Shown: piece by piece, positions 52,848-64,000 of the stretch
How positions within the stretch are numbered: position 1 is the first letter of the stretch
How the letters are laid out: each line of letters starts with the position of its first letter
NCBI GenBank assembly: GCA_024734555.1
Contig: JANPWX010000010.1
Location: forward strand, 2,917,140-2,981,139
DNA: 64,000 bases
From: Trochalopteron elliotii
Lineage: Eukaryota > Chordata > Aves > Passeriformes > Leiothrichidae
Direction: 5' to 3'
Position numbers and translations under genes: made by a program
The notes under the pieces: model-generated
Told to the model about the DNA's origin: nothing
Databases searched by the model: none
The model's input: only the letters and a program-made list of their open reading frames with translations

Positions 52848-53561
52848 AAGATATATTACAAAATGAGTACCAACAGTTTCTAACATTTAACTTTACAATT
52901 CTATAACTAATATAACTAATACCTTCTAACTTTAACTTTCAAGAGTTGTTTTAAACTTCGTTTTTTAAATAGCCATTGAGGAGAGCATGTTCATCTTGTT
53001 CATCATCAAAATTCCAATCTCTAATAGTGTTTAAGAGGATGTCTCTTGCATGATGCTTGACAGGCATTATTCCTTGTCCAGTTCCAAGATTGCTTGTAGA
53101 GGACATAATTTCAATAGAGGTGTAAAGCTGGTTTCTTTAGGTACCAGTAAGAAGGGAATTCACTGCAGCTATTTTCTTGCATGGGGCAGTCAAGTTATTT
53201 ACACTCTAAGTGTCAGATGATTTGCTATTTCAGTCAGCCTCTGAAGCACAGCAAGTTAATTTGCCTCTTGATCTTCTGGATTTCGTGTTCTAAGTCTCAT
53301 CTCAGCTTTACCACAGAACCAGAGGGCAGCTGTATGACTGTTGTGACACTCCTTTTATTCTTTTGCTGTGACCTTGGTCACTATCTCCATCTGGCTATAT
53401 TGGACATGGCCTCAGGAACGGTGGTGTTCTGTCTTTGTCTAAATTACTGGCTCTTGAAAAGTAGACTTGCAAAACCAGGTGTCAAATAATTTGGACCATT
53501 TTACAACTCCTTATTTTCCTACAGCCATCCCAAGGAGTGAATGTGTCTAGTCTTACCTCAG

Positions 53562-53855
53562 TTCATGGAATCATACCACAGTTTGGGTTGGAAGGTGACT
53601 TGAAGACCATCTTGTTCCGTAGACCAACACCTTCCCTACACCAACCCTAGACCAGGTTGTTCCAAGCCCCGTCCAACCTGGCCTTGCACACTTCCAGGGA
53701 TGGGACAGCCCCAGCTTCTCTGGGCAACCTGTGCCAGGGCCTTACCACCTTCTGAGTAAAGAATTTCTTTCTAGTATCTAATCTAAATCTGCCCTCTTTT
53801 ACTTTAAATCTCTTCCCCTTTTCTTATCCCTGTCTGCCTGTGTAAAAAGTTCATC
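53562..53855 (-). repeat. CR1 LINE fragment
   Basis: The + strand has 'catggaatcataccacagtt', 'gaccaggttgttccaagccc', 'ggccttgcacacttccaggg', then 'agtatctaatctaaatctgc', the reverse complement of a CR1 3' end including the terminal repeat. The copy is about 290 bp long. Confidence 0.88.
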
Positions 53856-55475
53856 ACTAGTGTTTGTTAGCGGGTCTCTGCATATGGTGTCATACAGAGC
53901 ATCACCTTCCAGGCATCACTTCCGGGTATAGTGAAACCTGTGAAATTTGTTATACTGTATGAGCTGAAGTTATTTTTTCTTCTGTTCAGTCTGAATGCCA
54001 TGCTCAGGATCGTTTCACGGGGAATGCTTCTTTTCTTATCCTCATTTGTTTTGTCAGACTGCTATTGAGTTTTGTTAGACTGATACTCCTGTTTGCATTT
54101 GCATGACTTGCTCAGCCCTGGCCAAAGAATAATTCTGCTTTCGTCTGACAGTCATTAGCAACACATGAACTTTGCTATTTGGTATGAAAAAAAAACAAAT
54201 CACTCTCTTGTCAGCTCCCTTAAGGCTCTTTTTCTCATCAATAGCGTACAGATCCAGGGAAGTAACTGATGTGTAGCCCTCCTCTTGTGTGTCCACGGCC
54301 ACTGTGTCCAGATGGTGGCAGGTGGTATTTATGTGTTTTGTGTAATCTGCTTGAGAAGCTGAGCAGCCAATGCTGCTTTCCTGGAAATGCTGTTTTGTGG
54401 GTCAGTTGCTTGTCTAATGCACAAAGTAAGTAATGTTCACGTAACCATAGAAGAAAAGCAAAATACTTATTATATTGTAAGTGTAGTTAAAGTGCCATCT
54501 TCCTAATACCCGCGTGGAATTAAAGTTGAATGCTTACGTACTAGTGCTATACATAAGAGACTGAACTGAAACTCAGCTGTTGAACGTGAAATGAGGCAAG
54601 AGGTTCAATTTCTGGCTCTGTTACACTATCGAACATGAGAGAAAATCAGCTCTATAATAGAAACTAATAAACTTTTCCATGGGAAGTTGAACAGCAGAAA
54701 TGTTAGGCCTAGAAATTTGCTTTGGCAATAAACACTAAGGAGCAGAAATGTCTTTAAGAGTTCTGTGGGTAGTGGTGTATATGCAGTGGTTATGGCCTTT
54801 GAGTGTAGGATGCTGTGACTTGCACACTATATCTTTTATGAGGCCTCTAAACTAAGATCATAAAACATAGAGTTCAGAAAGAATGCACCGTCTGAATCCA
54901 AGGCCAATTCAGCTACAAATGGAAAAGTGTTCTTGAAAGAGCACAGAGTGAAGCCAGAGTCTAGTCCTTGTCTTGTGAAATGCCAAGCTTTCATTTTAAT
55001 GTTAAGAGGAGGGGACTGCACCTGAAAAACCACAAAGCACCTTCTCCAGCTGTGTAGGCCTAAAAGCTCTTAGGAGAGGTTTCATTCCTGAAACTTTCCT
55101 AGAGTAACAGTGAGCTGATACTTACCCAGATCATTTAGAATTGTGGAATTTATATACGTTTTTTGCAAAATTTTTGAAAAGGCTTTCTTTTTTACCTATC
55201 CTATTGACCATATCAAGACAAAATAGGTTGAAATGAGACTGGAGTAGCTGTAGCTCAAGTCCCGGCTTTCATTCAGCTGAAGGAAAGCATGCTTATCCTT
55301 ATTCGTAGGCGCAGGCCAATATTTAATGTGCTCTGTGAACGGGCAGATCTTTGCTCTTCAACCCATACAGATCCTGGCACCTGCAGCCTAAGCCCAGGCG
55401 GTCCTGGAGGCTCCTGCAGCTGTGGTGGGATGACCAGTGTAGCTGGGTGACTGGAATGATAAAGCACTTCTCATG

Positions 55476-55838
55476 TATGGACAGGCTGGGAGAGCTGGGT
55501 TTTTCAGCCTGGAGAAGAGATGGCTTTAGGAAGACCTCAGAGCCTCTTCCAGTGCCTGAAGGGGCTCCAATACAGTTGAAGAAGGACTTTGGAGAAGAGC
55601 CTGGAGTGACAGGACAAGGGAGAATGGCTTCCCACTGCCAGAGGGCAGGGTTAGGTGGGATATTGGGAAGAAATGCTTCCCTGTGAGGGTGGTGAGGCCC
55701 TGGCACAGGTTTCCCAGGGAAGCTGGGGCTGCCCCACCCCTGGAAGTGTTCAAGGCCAGGCTGAACAGGTCTTGGAGCAGTTTGGTCTAGTGGAAGGTAT
55801 CTAGGCCCATGGCAGGGGGTTTAGAACTGGATGATTTG
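55476..55838 (+). repeat. CR1 LINE fragment, near-twin of 60515-61011
   Basis: Sense CR1 containing 'ttcagcctggagaagagatg', 'cagtgcctgaaggggctcc', 'cttcccactgccagagggc', 'ctggaagtgttcaaggccag' and ending 'tttagaactggatgattt'. Over about 240 bp it differs from the copy 5 kb downstream at only a handful of bases. Confidence 0.88.
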
Positions 55839-58206
55839 TACTGTGTAGCTGTCATCATCTCTGTGCATTAGCTCTTCAGACTGCAAAGTTTCCAAAAAAA
55901 ATGAGTATGTTTTTAAAATAGAACCAAGACTGAGTAATCAAAAGGCAAATGGATTCCTGATATAGTTAATCTGACATAAATACAGGTTGTCTACCAGCTT
56001 CAGCTGCTTTGTAATGTATATAAGTTCTATGTTATAAAATTGAAAGAGATAGGGAAGTGGGAAGTCTATTACCAAGCCCTGGCACAATGTATCAGTGTAG
56101 GAAAAAGCTGCAGTGTATAGTTTTTCTTAACAAATAGGGTGTGTGCACTGAAGGCAAAGCTGGACATTCAAATATAAAGTGTTCACATCTGTGGAATTCC
56201 AAGTCCTGCTTTGTAAGCTTGTTTCTTCCTTTGGAGCCTTCTCTCTTTCTGCCATGTGACCCATTTCGTAATGGGTAAAAGAAATTATGGTAAAACGCAT
56301 CTAATTTCTTGAAATTTCACTTGCTTTAATGCATGAAAATTCTTAGCTTTTATTTGCAAGCCACAAGTTTGACTTGTGACTTGTGGGGGTTAGATTTTTT
56401 TTTCCTGAGCTTCCATTATTTTCACTTCTCCCTCCACATTCTTCTGTTGTATAGTTTAATATGTGTGTTTTGTACTCCTTGGGTCAGGATTTGTGTCATA
56501 CATCTGTGCGAAAGATTTGGCACATCAGGGCACAGAACCTGTTTTGAAAGCCTTTGGTATGTCAGCTACTTTATCATCCACAAATGCCTTTCAGGTTTTT
56601 TGTGTACTGTGATGGAAGTTTAGGGTTTTATTCCATTTGTTCTCCAAAAAATGGAATAAAAGTGTCTGATATGTATGGACTCATTCACTTTTTGGTCAGT
56701 CCAGAATGTTTGGAAATCCAGAGCTTTAAAGTATTTTGTTTTTCAAGAGACTGGAAATACTAAAGGGGTTATTGCATCTCTCTTTGCTGGCCTTGTGTGT
56801 AATTCATGTGAATATTTGTGAAGTTAATATTGTGTAATTAGGAAAAAAACAAGCTCTGCTTCAATTTAGGATGTATAACTTGATGTTTTTAGGAAAACCA
56901 GGACTGAACTGTCCTTGGTTTAATGCTCTCTGACCTCAGCTTTAAAGTTTGAAATATCATCCATCATATGGGAAACCATTTCCCGTGTTGGTGTGTCTTA
57001 GTGCCTAGTGGAGTTCACTGAATGCTGGTGTTACCCTGATAGGAAGCAGGTCTTTCACAGGTTAAACTGTTTATTCTGTACTCCTCAAGTGAGAGGGCTT
57101 CCCATTTGATTCACAATCTAATCTTTTTTTAGAAGTCAGTCGCCTTTGTTCACTGACAGTAACGTAATAGATACCCGGGAAGCAGTTCAGCTGAAGTGCA
57201 AGATGTGGCTGGAAGCAGAGAATCCCCAAATTCTTGTTCCATTTAAGCTCAGTGTATTGGGTTGAATCACTTGCTCTTTGAGTAATGCTTTCTTGAAGCA
57301 AAAGCCTTTTCACCTAGAAGAGCAAGGCTCACAAACCTGGTTGAATGAACAGCCAGAAGCTCTGTTTCACCCATTTTAAAACAAGGGCTTTCCTGACACA
57401 ACATGAAAGAACAAATAGCTGAAAGATTTTGTGTTTACAACATCTAATTGAGCTCATTGTTTGCGCACTGAAATAATTCTGCAGGTTCCTTTCCTCCAAC
57501 ATCTTAAGGTATGGGATAGAGCTGGACTGATGTCATATGGGAAAATTGCCTGGTTTTGGTGTGGATTTATTAAAATGTGAAAGTAACGGTTAAGTGGAGG
57601 AGTGTGTGGCACTATAACCGTAACCATATATTTTCTCTGATTTCCATTCAGGACAAGGTGGGAGAGTTCTCTGTACATACCTGTGTATTCCCTTGAGAAT
57701 ATTGCCCTTCTGGTATTCATAGGTTGATATATAAGTAAAAAGCAAACTTCAGGTATGCAGAATTACATTTGGGGAGTTACAGAGAAAATACCACGTTTAA
57801 AATGGAAGCACAGAATGTTGCTTATCTTTCTCCTTTTGACTTTGCCACATCGGACCTCTTGTTCTGTGCCTGATGTAATGATTTTTGATACAAAAACTCA
57901 GGATTAATGAAGTCATAGGAAATAAGTGTGCCCATTTCCTATAATCCAGTAAACATCAATTAGTGATATTGAACACATTAAGAAGCTCTGACCTGAATCG
58001 GTAAAGTTTAGGCACTCTATGGTTTCATCTTATCAAGCTATAAATTCAACAAGACTGCAGTAAACATGGGTTTAGTTATTTGAGTGCTTCACTGGGAGTG
58101 GGGGAAGCTTTCTGGAGGCTAGTAACCACTCTGTCTTCTAAATTGCCTTTTTAAATGTTCTTTGGTGAAACAGTTGTGGCGTATGAGGCGTACCTTTATG
58201 GGCATG

Positions 58207-59601
58207 GGGGCTGTCTCGGTTTGGGAAGACAGGTATCTGCCAGAGAAAGCTGGAGTTTCCCTTGGAATGGAGAATGTAAACCACCCCCCCCCCCGCTTTT
58301 CCAATTATAAATTTACAGTCAGAGAGGCTTATAGGTGTTAAAAATGGAATCACAAATCGGATTAATATAAAAACAATTTATTAGAAAAAAACTATCCCAA
58401 TCACTAACAAAGAGAGAAACCACAATAAGGACGGACAGCGCAGCACTGGATGGACAGGGATCTGTAACCTAAGGTACAGATTTCCCAAATCCACACGGAG
58501 CGAACTGCTGCTTGGGGTCTTATAGGGTTTTTCGTGTCCCGAGACAAAACAGGTGTGGAGCACAGTCCGATAAAGAGTCCAAATACAATGTTGAATGAAT
58601 TTCCCGGATTCATCGAGCCCTGTGAATAGCGATACGGGAAGGCTCTTTTCACCTGCGTATCAAGCTTATCAATTTTTGATTGCATTTGCGGGTGGGCTCC
58701 GGAGAGGAGTCTTCTCAGCCCGATGTGTCGCCGATCATTATCTTAGCTGGCCAACTTCTTTGTCCCCCTTGATGGTCCTGGTTCTGCTCTTTGTCTTGGG
58801 CTGATGAGAGGTTGTGACTCAAGCAGCCGCCTGACTCGGGAAGGAATTTTTAAACAAACTACACTTTTTATATCTTTATACTAACATTAATAAAACATAT
58901 ATTTCTATATTTTTCTGCACGAATTTTTACCCCAATGATACATTTATTACATAGGCAAAGATTTGGGGATAGGAATAGCAATTCTTTACTAGTATGTATA
59001 ACAAAGCAAACAAAACAACTACAGCATTAATAACACAACAGTACCAAGAACCTTGAGGGCTTTGCTTCACAAAACCCAGGGCAGTTTGGTCTCGGTGCCC
59101 CTGCAGGACCCTCAGAGCACCAAGCTGGAAACAGTGGAAAGACCCGGGCTGGTAGCTGAACGGCAGGATGTCCCGGTAGGGCAGGGGGGTGTAGGGGTCA
59201 CACTGTAGCAAAAAGAGCAGTGCCGAAGAAGCTGCGATGCAGGGCAGGGCTGGCCCAGCTCCAGCAGGGCAGGCGGAGGAGCTCAGAATTCCAGGGCAGG
59301 CGAGCAGATGATGGCAGACCTCCAAGGACTGGACCCCTCTGGCAACAGTGAACTCCTCCCACAGCAAGCAGCCTGGCCGCCGTTCTCTCTCCCCAAACGC
59401 TGAAAAAACCAGAGACTGGAGCTGCCTCCAGCTCCGTCCTTTACCTGCCCCAAAACTCGCGTTATCTCCCCCTCCGAGCTTTGGCGACCTCTTTGTTTTG
59501 GTCAAGTCCCCTTAAGTACTCAACACGTAGTCTCCTTGGTAATTTATGGGGAAAAAATTCTTTAGAGTAAAAAAGAAACAAACCTAACCCCCAACAGGGG
59601 C
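58207..59601 (-). mobile_element. Antisense LTR, 1-kb family, enlarged variant (copy 4)
   Basis: The element is 58212-59596, 1385 bp, flanked by perfect GGGGC duplications (58207-58211, 59597-59601). On the minus strand it starts TGTTGGGGGTTAGG and ends AACCGAGACA. Its first 650 bp match the other copies through 'catactagtaaagaattgct' and 'aaatctttgcct'. It then diverges for several hundred bases (about 58300-58960) before rejoining at 'tttacattctccattcc'. That extra block has its own AATAAA (near 58380) and an 11-base C run on the + strand (58284-58294). It could be a longer subfamily or an LTR carrying inserted or internal sequence. Confidence 0.82.
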
Positions 59602-60514
59602 CCATATATGTTGGTTTTTGTAACAAGCCCAGTAACTGCTAAGTTTTACGGGAATACTTCACTTACATGACTGGCTATTTCTCCCACCCTGTCTTTGATA
59701 ATGATTCCCCTCACTGGGCCACCAGACTGGAACCATGAAGGCTAATGTTTGAGACCTCTCTGGAGGGGTGTTGTGTTTACTCTCAGAAAGGGTTTCATAA
59801 ATATCAGCGAGAGAGTTCTTGAGAAAATGGAGCTTTTTGGCTCATTTGAATGTTTAGTTCTACAGTGTGTTCTACATGTACTCAAACACATACTCCTATT
59901 TTCTTATTTTCTTGAGGTCTATCTCCAATAAACACTATTGCTGTGAAACCAAAATCCAGTATTAAACATTGCTGCAGTTTTAAAAATTAGAAGAAAACTG
60001 CTTAATAAATGTTTGGCAGAATAGTACAAGTTGCTGTGCATTTAGAATTGAGGCTGCTTCTGTCTTTGAATAAAGATCAGACTTTGTGTTTTGGTGAATG
60101 CAAGAGGAAGAAGCAGCTTAATGTATGTAATTCTAGGACAAATCAAAGACGGTAAAAGGGAATTAGGTCTCTTATCAGATGAGAATACAGTTTCCCTGAT
60201 CACTTCCTGAATCATTCCTGTATGTAGATTTCATGCATGAATTTCCCCTGCCTTTCAGATGGAAGTGAATGAAAATTCTCCAGGCTGAGAGGAGAGGAAG
60301 GAAGACAGGCTGTTCTTGGGGCAGGAAGAACCAGTGGTGAAAAAAAGTTTGCATCTCAATTTGATGCAGTTTGTGAGAACTGAATCAGCCAGAGCTCTTG
60401 AGGACATTTTGCTCTAATGTAGAGATCAACATTTCTGAACTCTACTAGTGTCTGTCTTGGTCCAGGGACTGTGTAGCATCTCCAGTGTTAGTTATCACTG
60501 TTACAGGTCAAAGT

Positions 60515-61011
60515 GATAGTGTGAAGGGCCTTCAACATCAGAAGGACATGGACTTGTTAGAGTGAGTCCAGTGGAGGCCATGGAGATGGCCTGATGCCTG
60601 GGGGCCCTTTGCTCTGGAGACAGCCTAGGAGAGTTGGGGGTTCAGCCTGGAGAAGAGAATGCTCCAGGGGTTCAGCCTGGAGAAGAGAATGTTCCAGTGC
60701 CTGAAGGGGCTCCAAGAGACCAGGAGAGGGACTGGAAGGACAGGACAAGGGAGAATGGCTTCCCACTGCCAGAGGGCAGGGTTAGATGGGATACTGGGCA
60801 GAAATTCTTCCCTGTGAGGGTGGTGAGGCCCTGGCACAGGTTTCCCAGGGAAGCTGGGGCTGCCCCACCCCTGGAAGTGTTCAAGGCCAGGCTGAACAGG
60901 TCTTGGAGCAGTTTGGTCTAGTGGAAGGTATCTAGGCCCATGGCAGGGGGTTTAGAATTGGATGAGTTTAGAAGTCCTTTCTAACCCAAACCGTTCCAGG
61001 ATTTTGTGATA
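60515..61011 (+). repeat. CR1 LINE copy with internal tandem duplication
   Basis: Sense CR1 (about 500 bp) with 'gagtccagtggaggccatgg', the 'ttcagcctggagaagagaat' block, 'cttcccactgccagagggc' and a 3' end 'ccaggattttgtgat'. A 30-base unit beginning GGGTTCAGCCTGG is tandemly duplicated at about 60639-60698. The rest is nearly identical to 55476-55838. Confidence 0.88.
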
Positions 61012-64000
61012 ACAGGAAATTATCTTATTGATATCAGCATCTCCGTTGTAAATGTGGGACAAATCAGATTAGTTCAGACTAAGCATGCTTTAAAAATTGC
61101 TGATTGTAAGTATCCTTCAAAGGTACAGCCTAAAATGCAGTTATCTCTTCTTACTGCTTTGATTGCTGTTTGTGTGCTTTATTTGCTATTGCTAAGTCAA
61201 AATTGTGGTGGGAGTCTTTTAGAGATGGTATTAGTGAAGGCTTTAGGCATGCTGGGTTGGCTTGAGGAACTTGAAAGCATATGTTCAGTGGATTAATGAA
61301 GGATATGGGTCTTCAATGATGTGGATGTAACTTGCTTTCTTGTTAGTTTAATACTCTTGAATGAGTTGCAAAGTAAACATCTGCTTTTCAGGTGTAGCTG
61401 GGAGACGGACGCAGGCATATGAAGATAAGTCATAATATCTGTTGAAATAGCTGTTGTATTTGAGCACTTCCTCTTGCTTGGATGAGGGCTGTCACTGCTG
61501 TGGCAGTCCTCTATTTGCTCCTTCTGAAAGTATGATTGAGGACTTCAAGCCTTCAAGACTTGTTATAATCACAGTGATTATTTTTCTTTTTTTAGCTCCT
61601 ACTTCCCCAAGAATCTTAAAGAAGGTTAAAAAAAAAAAGTTTTTTGTTATGTTTACTTCCAAACTGTAATTAATGGTTACTGATAGTCTTTTTAAGCATG
61701 AAAAATGAAATTGATTTTTAGATGTTTAGTTTGGAGGTACATTATCTAAACAGTTATACATGTTTCACTAACGTTGTAGCTTAAGGGTTTTTCAGTAAAC
61801 CCACATACGTGTTCAGAGCTAGACCAGATTCAATAAAACAAAGGCAAGGAACATGTTAAGAGTTCGGTAATCTAAAATTTTATAATTGCCCCCAAGAGGT
61901 CTAAACACACACAACTGTTTTTATTGGAGCAAGCATTATTTCACTGATCCTCCGTAGTTGTTTATATAGCAACAGGCATTATAACAACACTTCCCATTCT
62001 CATTATTGCATGGTTAGTCATCTGAATCCCTGCCAGCGCTCCGTCATACTCTGAAAAGTCACCCAGGATCTTGTAAAACAATTAACTATGTAATTTTATT
62101 AGAACTTCTAAAACTTAGTATTTCTGTCCCAGTGTTTGACATTCTCTGAAAACCTTATGCAAATGCTTGGCTTTTGACCAGCTCTGCGAATTTGATTGAA
62201 ACAGTACTTTTGCTTCTATTTTTCTCTGTAGGTTTTCACATTTGTGGAGCATGTGTTCTTTTGAAATTCTTGATGCTATCAAGACGAATTCCTCATATAG
62301 CTGAAAATAATTCAAAATTGTTTTTGACTGCCTTAATATTGCAAGACCTTTGCATAGTGTAACAGTGGGTTGAGTCCACCTCTTGTGTAGGTACAAGTGC
62401 TGCTACAACATCAAGAACCAGTTGCCTGCAGTGGGGACTAAGGGAAGTCCAAAATACAGCAGATTTTGGTATAGACTTGAATATTATGCACAATATGTAC
62501 TAAAGGCACTGCTATTTAAAACTTTAATAACATATTCTGGCTGTTAGACTGTTTCCACATGGCTTAGAAAAAGATGAATTTGGCTGGGGGAACAATATGA
62601 GAAATGGTGAACAGATGAGTTTAGAATTGGAGTCATTCTGCACTCCCTCCCAAAAGAAAGATATTTGAGTCCAGGTACTCTGTGGTTTCTGGCTGGAAGT
62701 AAATGTATATGCTTGTATATGTATATGCATTAGTTATTAAATACTGCTGCAGGAATTAGGATAGGAAGTGGATGGTTGTTCCTTGCACATAAATGCAGGA
62801 TATCAGTATTTTTCTTAAGAGCAGGCCCAGAGTGGCAAACCCCCTAATTTTGATCTTGGGTGCAACCTGCAATTACCCAGAAATAGAAAGATAACTAAAT
62901 GGTTTCTTTTTAAGCCAACTTCAGTAGTCCTAGTACTTCTTATGGACTTTATAGGAAAGTAATTGAACTTTTTCAGGTTTGTATTTTAGTTAGTTAACAA
63001 ATGATGTATCTCTACTGGTAGATTTGATAATTGAACATTTTGCTATGGAATTACCTTTAGGAAGGCAATAAGCTTTTCTGTTGTCTAACATGATTTTAGG
63101 TTATGATTTTTAAGTCTAACAGTTCAGTTGATGAAATAAATCCTTGAAAGCTGTTTGGTTGGCAGTAGAGATGCTCAGATTGGAGCTGGTTCACTGCTGG
63201 GGACAGACACCTTCCAGTATAAGTTCAGACTGTTTCAGAGAAGGAAATTCGGGTAGAAACTGGAGCAGCTGAATATTATTTTTTTTCATCTTAAAGAGTA
63301 TAAAATAATTATGCCTATTTTGTTACAATTTAAATTCAGTTTGTCTGAATGCCTCACCTACAGCTAATGCTATGGCTTCGTTAGTATTAGTCTTTAAAGG
63401 AAATTCAGTCTTTAAACACTCTGTTAGAAAGCTAATACAAGTTTTTAAAGAATAAATCTACCTTTTTCTCTGAGAACCACTGTTTTAAATGCAGCTTATT
63501 TTAACATTTATGGTTTTCTGTGATGTAGGAATATATAGATATAATAGAAAATACCCACTGGTATGATTAACTGGTCTCCTATAGAAAAGTTGGCTTTAAA
63601 GTAAATATATTATCCTATTTATTCAGATTTCTCCATACAGATAATTCTTTAAGTTCTTCTGCCTTGGACTGTTCATAAAATATGATGCATCTTGTCTCCT
63701 GTATCTTGTTTCTGTGGAGTAAGTGTTGATAGTAACTAATATGAGAGCAGCACTTGGGAAAACAAAGCTGTGCATAGGAGCTAAATATTGGTGTGGCAAT
63801 CAGAATTAATATTTTATCACTGGAACATCATTAATGATTTACTCAAAGTCCTGTGGAGAATACATGGTCTTCTACGTGAACACAAATCTTGGACATCTCT
63901 TCACTCCAATTAAAACAGGCCTGTTTTCTTTGGATGGCCAGGTCTGTAATATCCTGAAGAAACAATCTAATCTTTAAAATGTTAAATAAAATGCTGCTTT

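Larger units (their letters stand above)
47441..64000 (+). other. UVRAG: UVRAG intron, 5' part (more than 16.5 kb)
   Basis: I found no further UVRAG exon. Recognised contents are CR1 fragments (52047-52244, 53562-53855, 55476-55838, 60515-61011), a possible LTR (52315-52847) and an antisense LTR (58212-59596). The stretches 47441-52046, 52848-53561, 53856-55475, 55839-58206, 59602-60514 and 61012-64000 look like AT-rich single-copy intron. An 18-base T run lies near 50731-50748. Confidence 0.8.

Noticed and set aside
58404..58685. 93-codon antisense frame in the private block of the enlarged LTR
   Set aside because: No recognisable Gag, Pro or Pol features; not enough to call a gene.

Overview
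The window is bird nuclear DNA, most likely from a songbird. It is AT-rich and mostly intronic. The dominant interspersed repeat is CR1 LINE debris, in at least 12 fragments. It also carries an avian-type endogenous retrovirus and several LTR elements flanked by short target-site duplications. The bird assignment rests on CR1 and the retroviral features; the songbird assignment is an inference.

The only host gene recognised is UVRAG (UV radiation resistance-associated gene), on the + strand and incomplete at both ends. Eight internal exons sit at 2308-2383, 23283-23388, 24906-25032, 25952-26036, 26508-26595, 27164-27224, 29152-29317 and 47362-47440. All have AG/GT splice borders and their codon phases join without a break, giving about 262 residues (about residues 173-435 of the human protein). 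They cover the end of the linker after the C2 domain, the coiled coil that pairs with Beclin 1, and the start of the C-terminal BARA-like domain. The 5' exons (C2 domain) and 3' exons lie outside the window.

Layout: 1-2307 is intron. The 20.9-kb intron 2384-23282 holds a 416-bp solo LTR (10347-10762), a 1.07-kb solo LTR (11223-12294) and a 7.1-kb antisense provirus (about 15199-22330). A cluster of six exons occupies 23.3-29.3 kb. The 18-kb intron 29318-47361 holds two more LTRs of the 1-kb family and two long CR1 copies. From 47441 to the right edge is intron with CR1 fragments, a 1.39-kb antisense LTR of the same family (58212-59596) and a possible further LTR (52315-52847).

The provirus reads right to left: LTR, a primer-binding site resembling the tRNA-Trp type, gag, pro with a dUTPase domain, pol, polypurine tract, LTR. 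It has no recognisable env. Frameshifts, stop codons, an altered polymerase catalytic motif and an altered protease catalytic motif mark it as dead. An exact 17-base copy of its polypurine tract lies inside the integrase region, resembling a central polypurine tract.

I found no bacterial-type operon, CRISPR array, RNA gene or other clearly new system. The points most worth a second look are the duplicated polypurine tract, the mixed alpha/beta-retroviral features of the provirus, the family of four related LTRs with an enlarged variant, and two nearly identical CR1 copies 5 kb apart.
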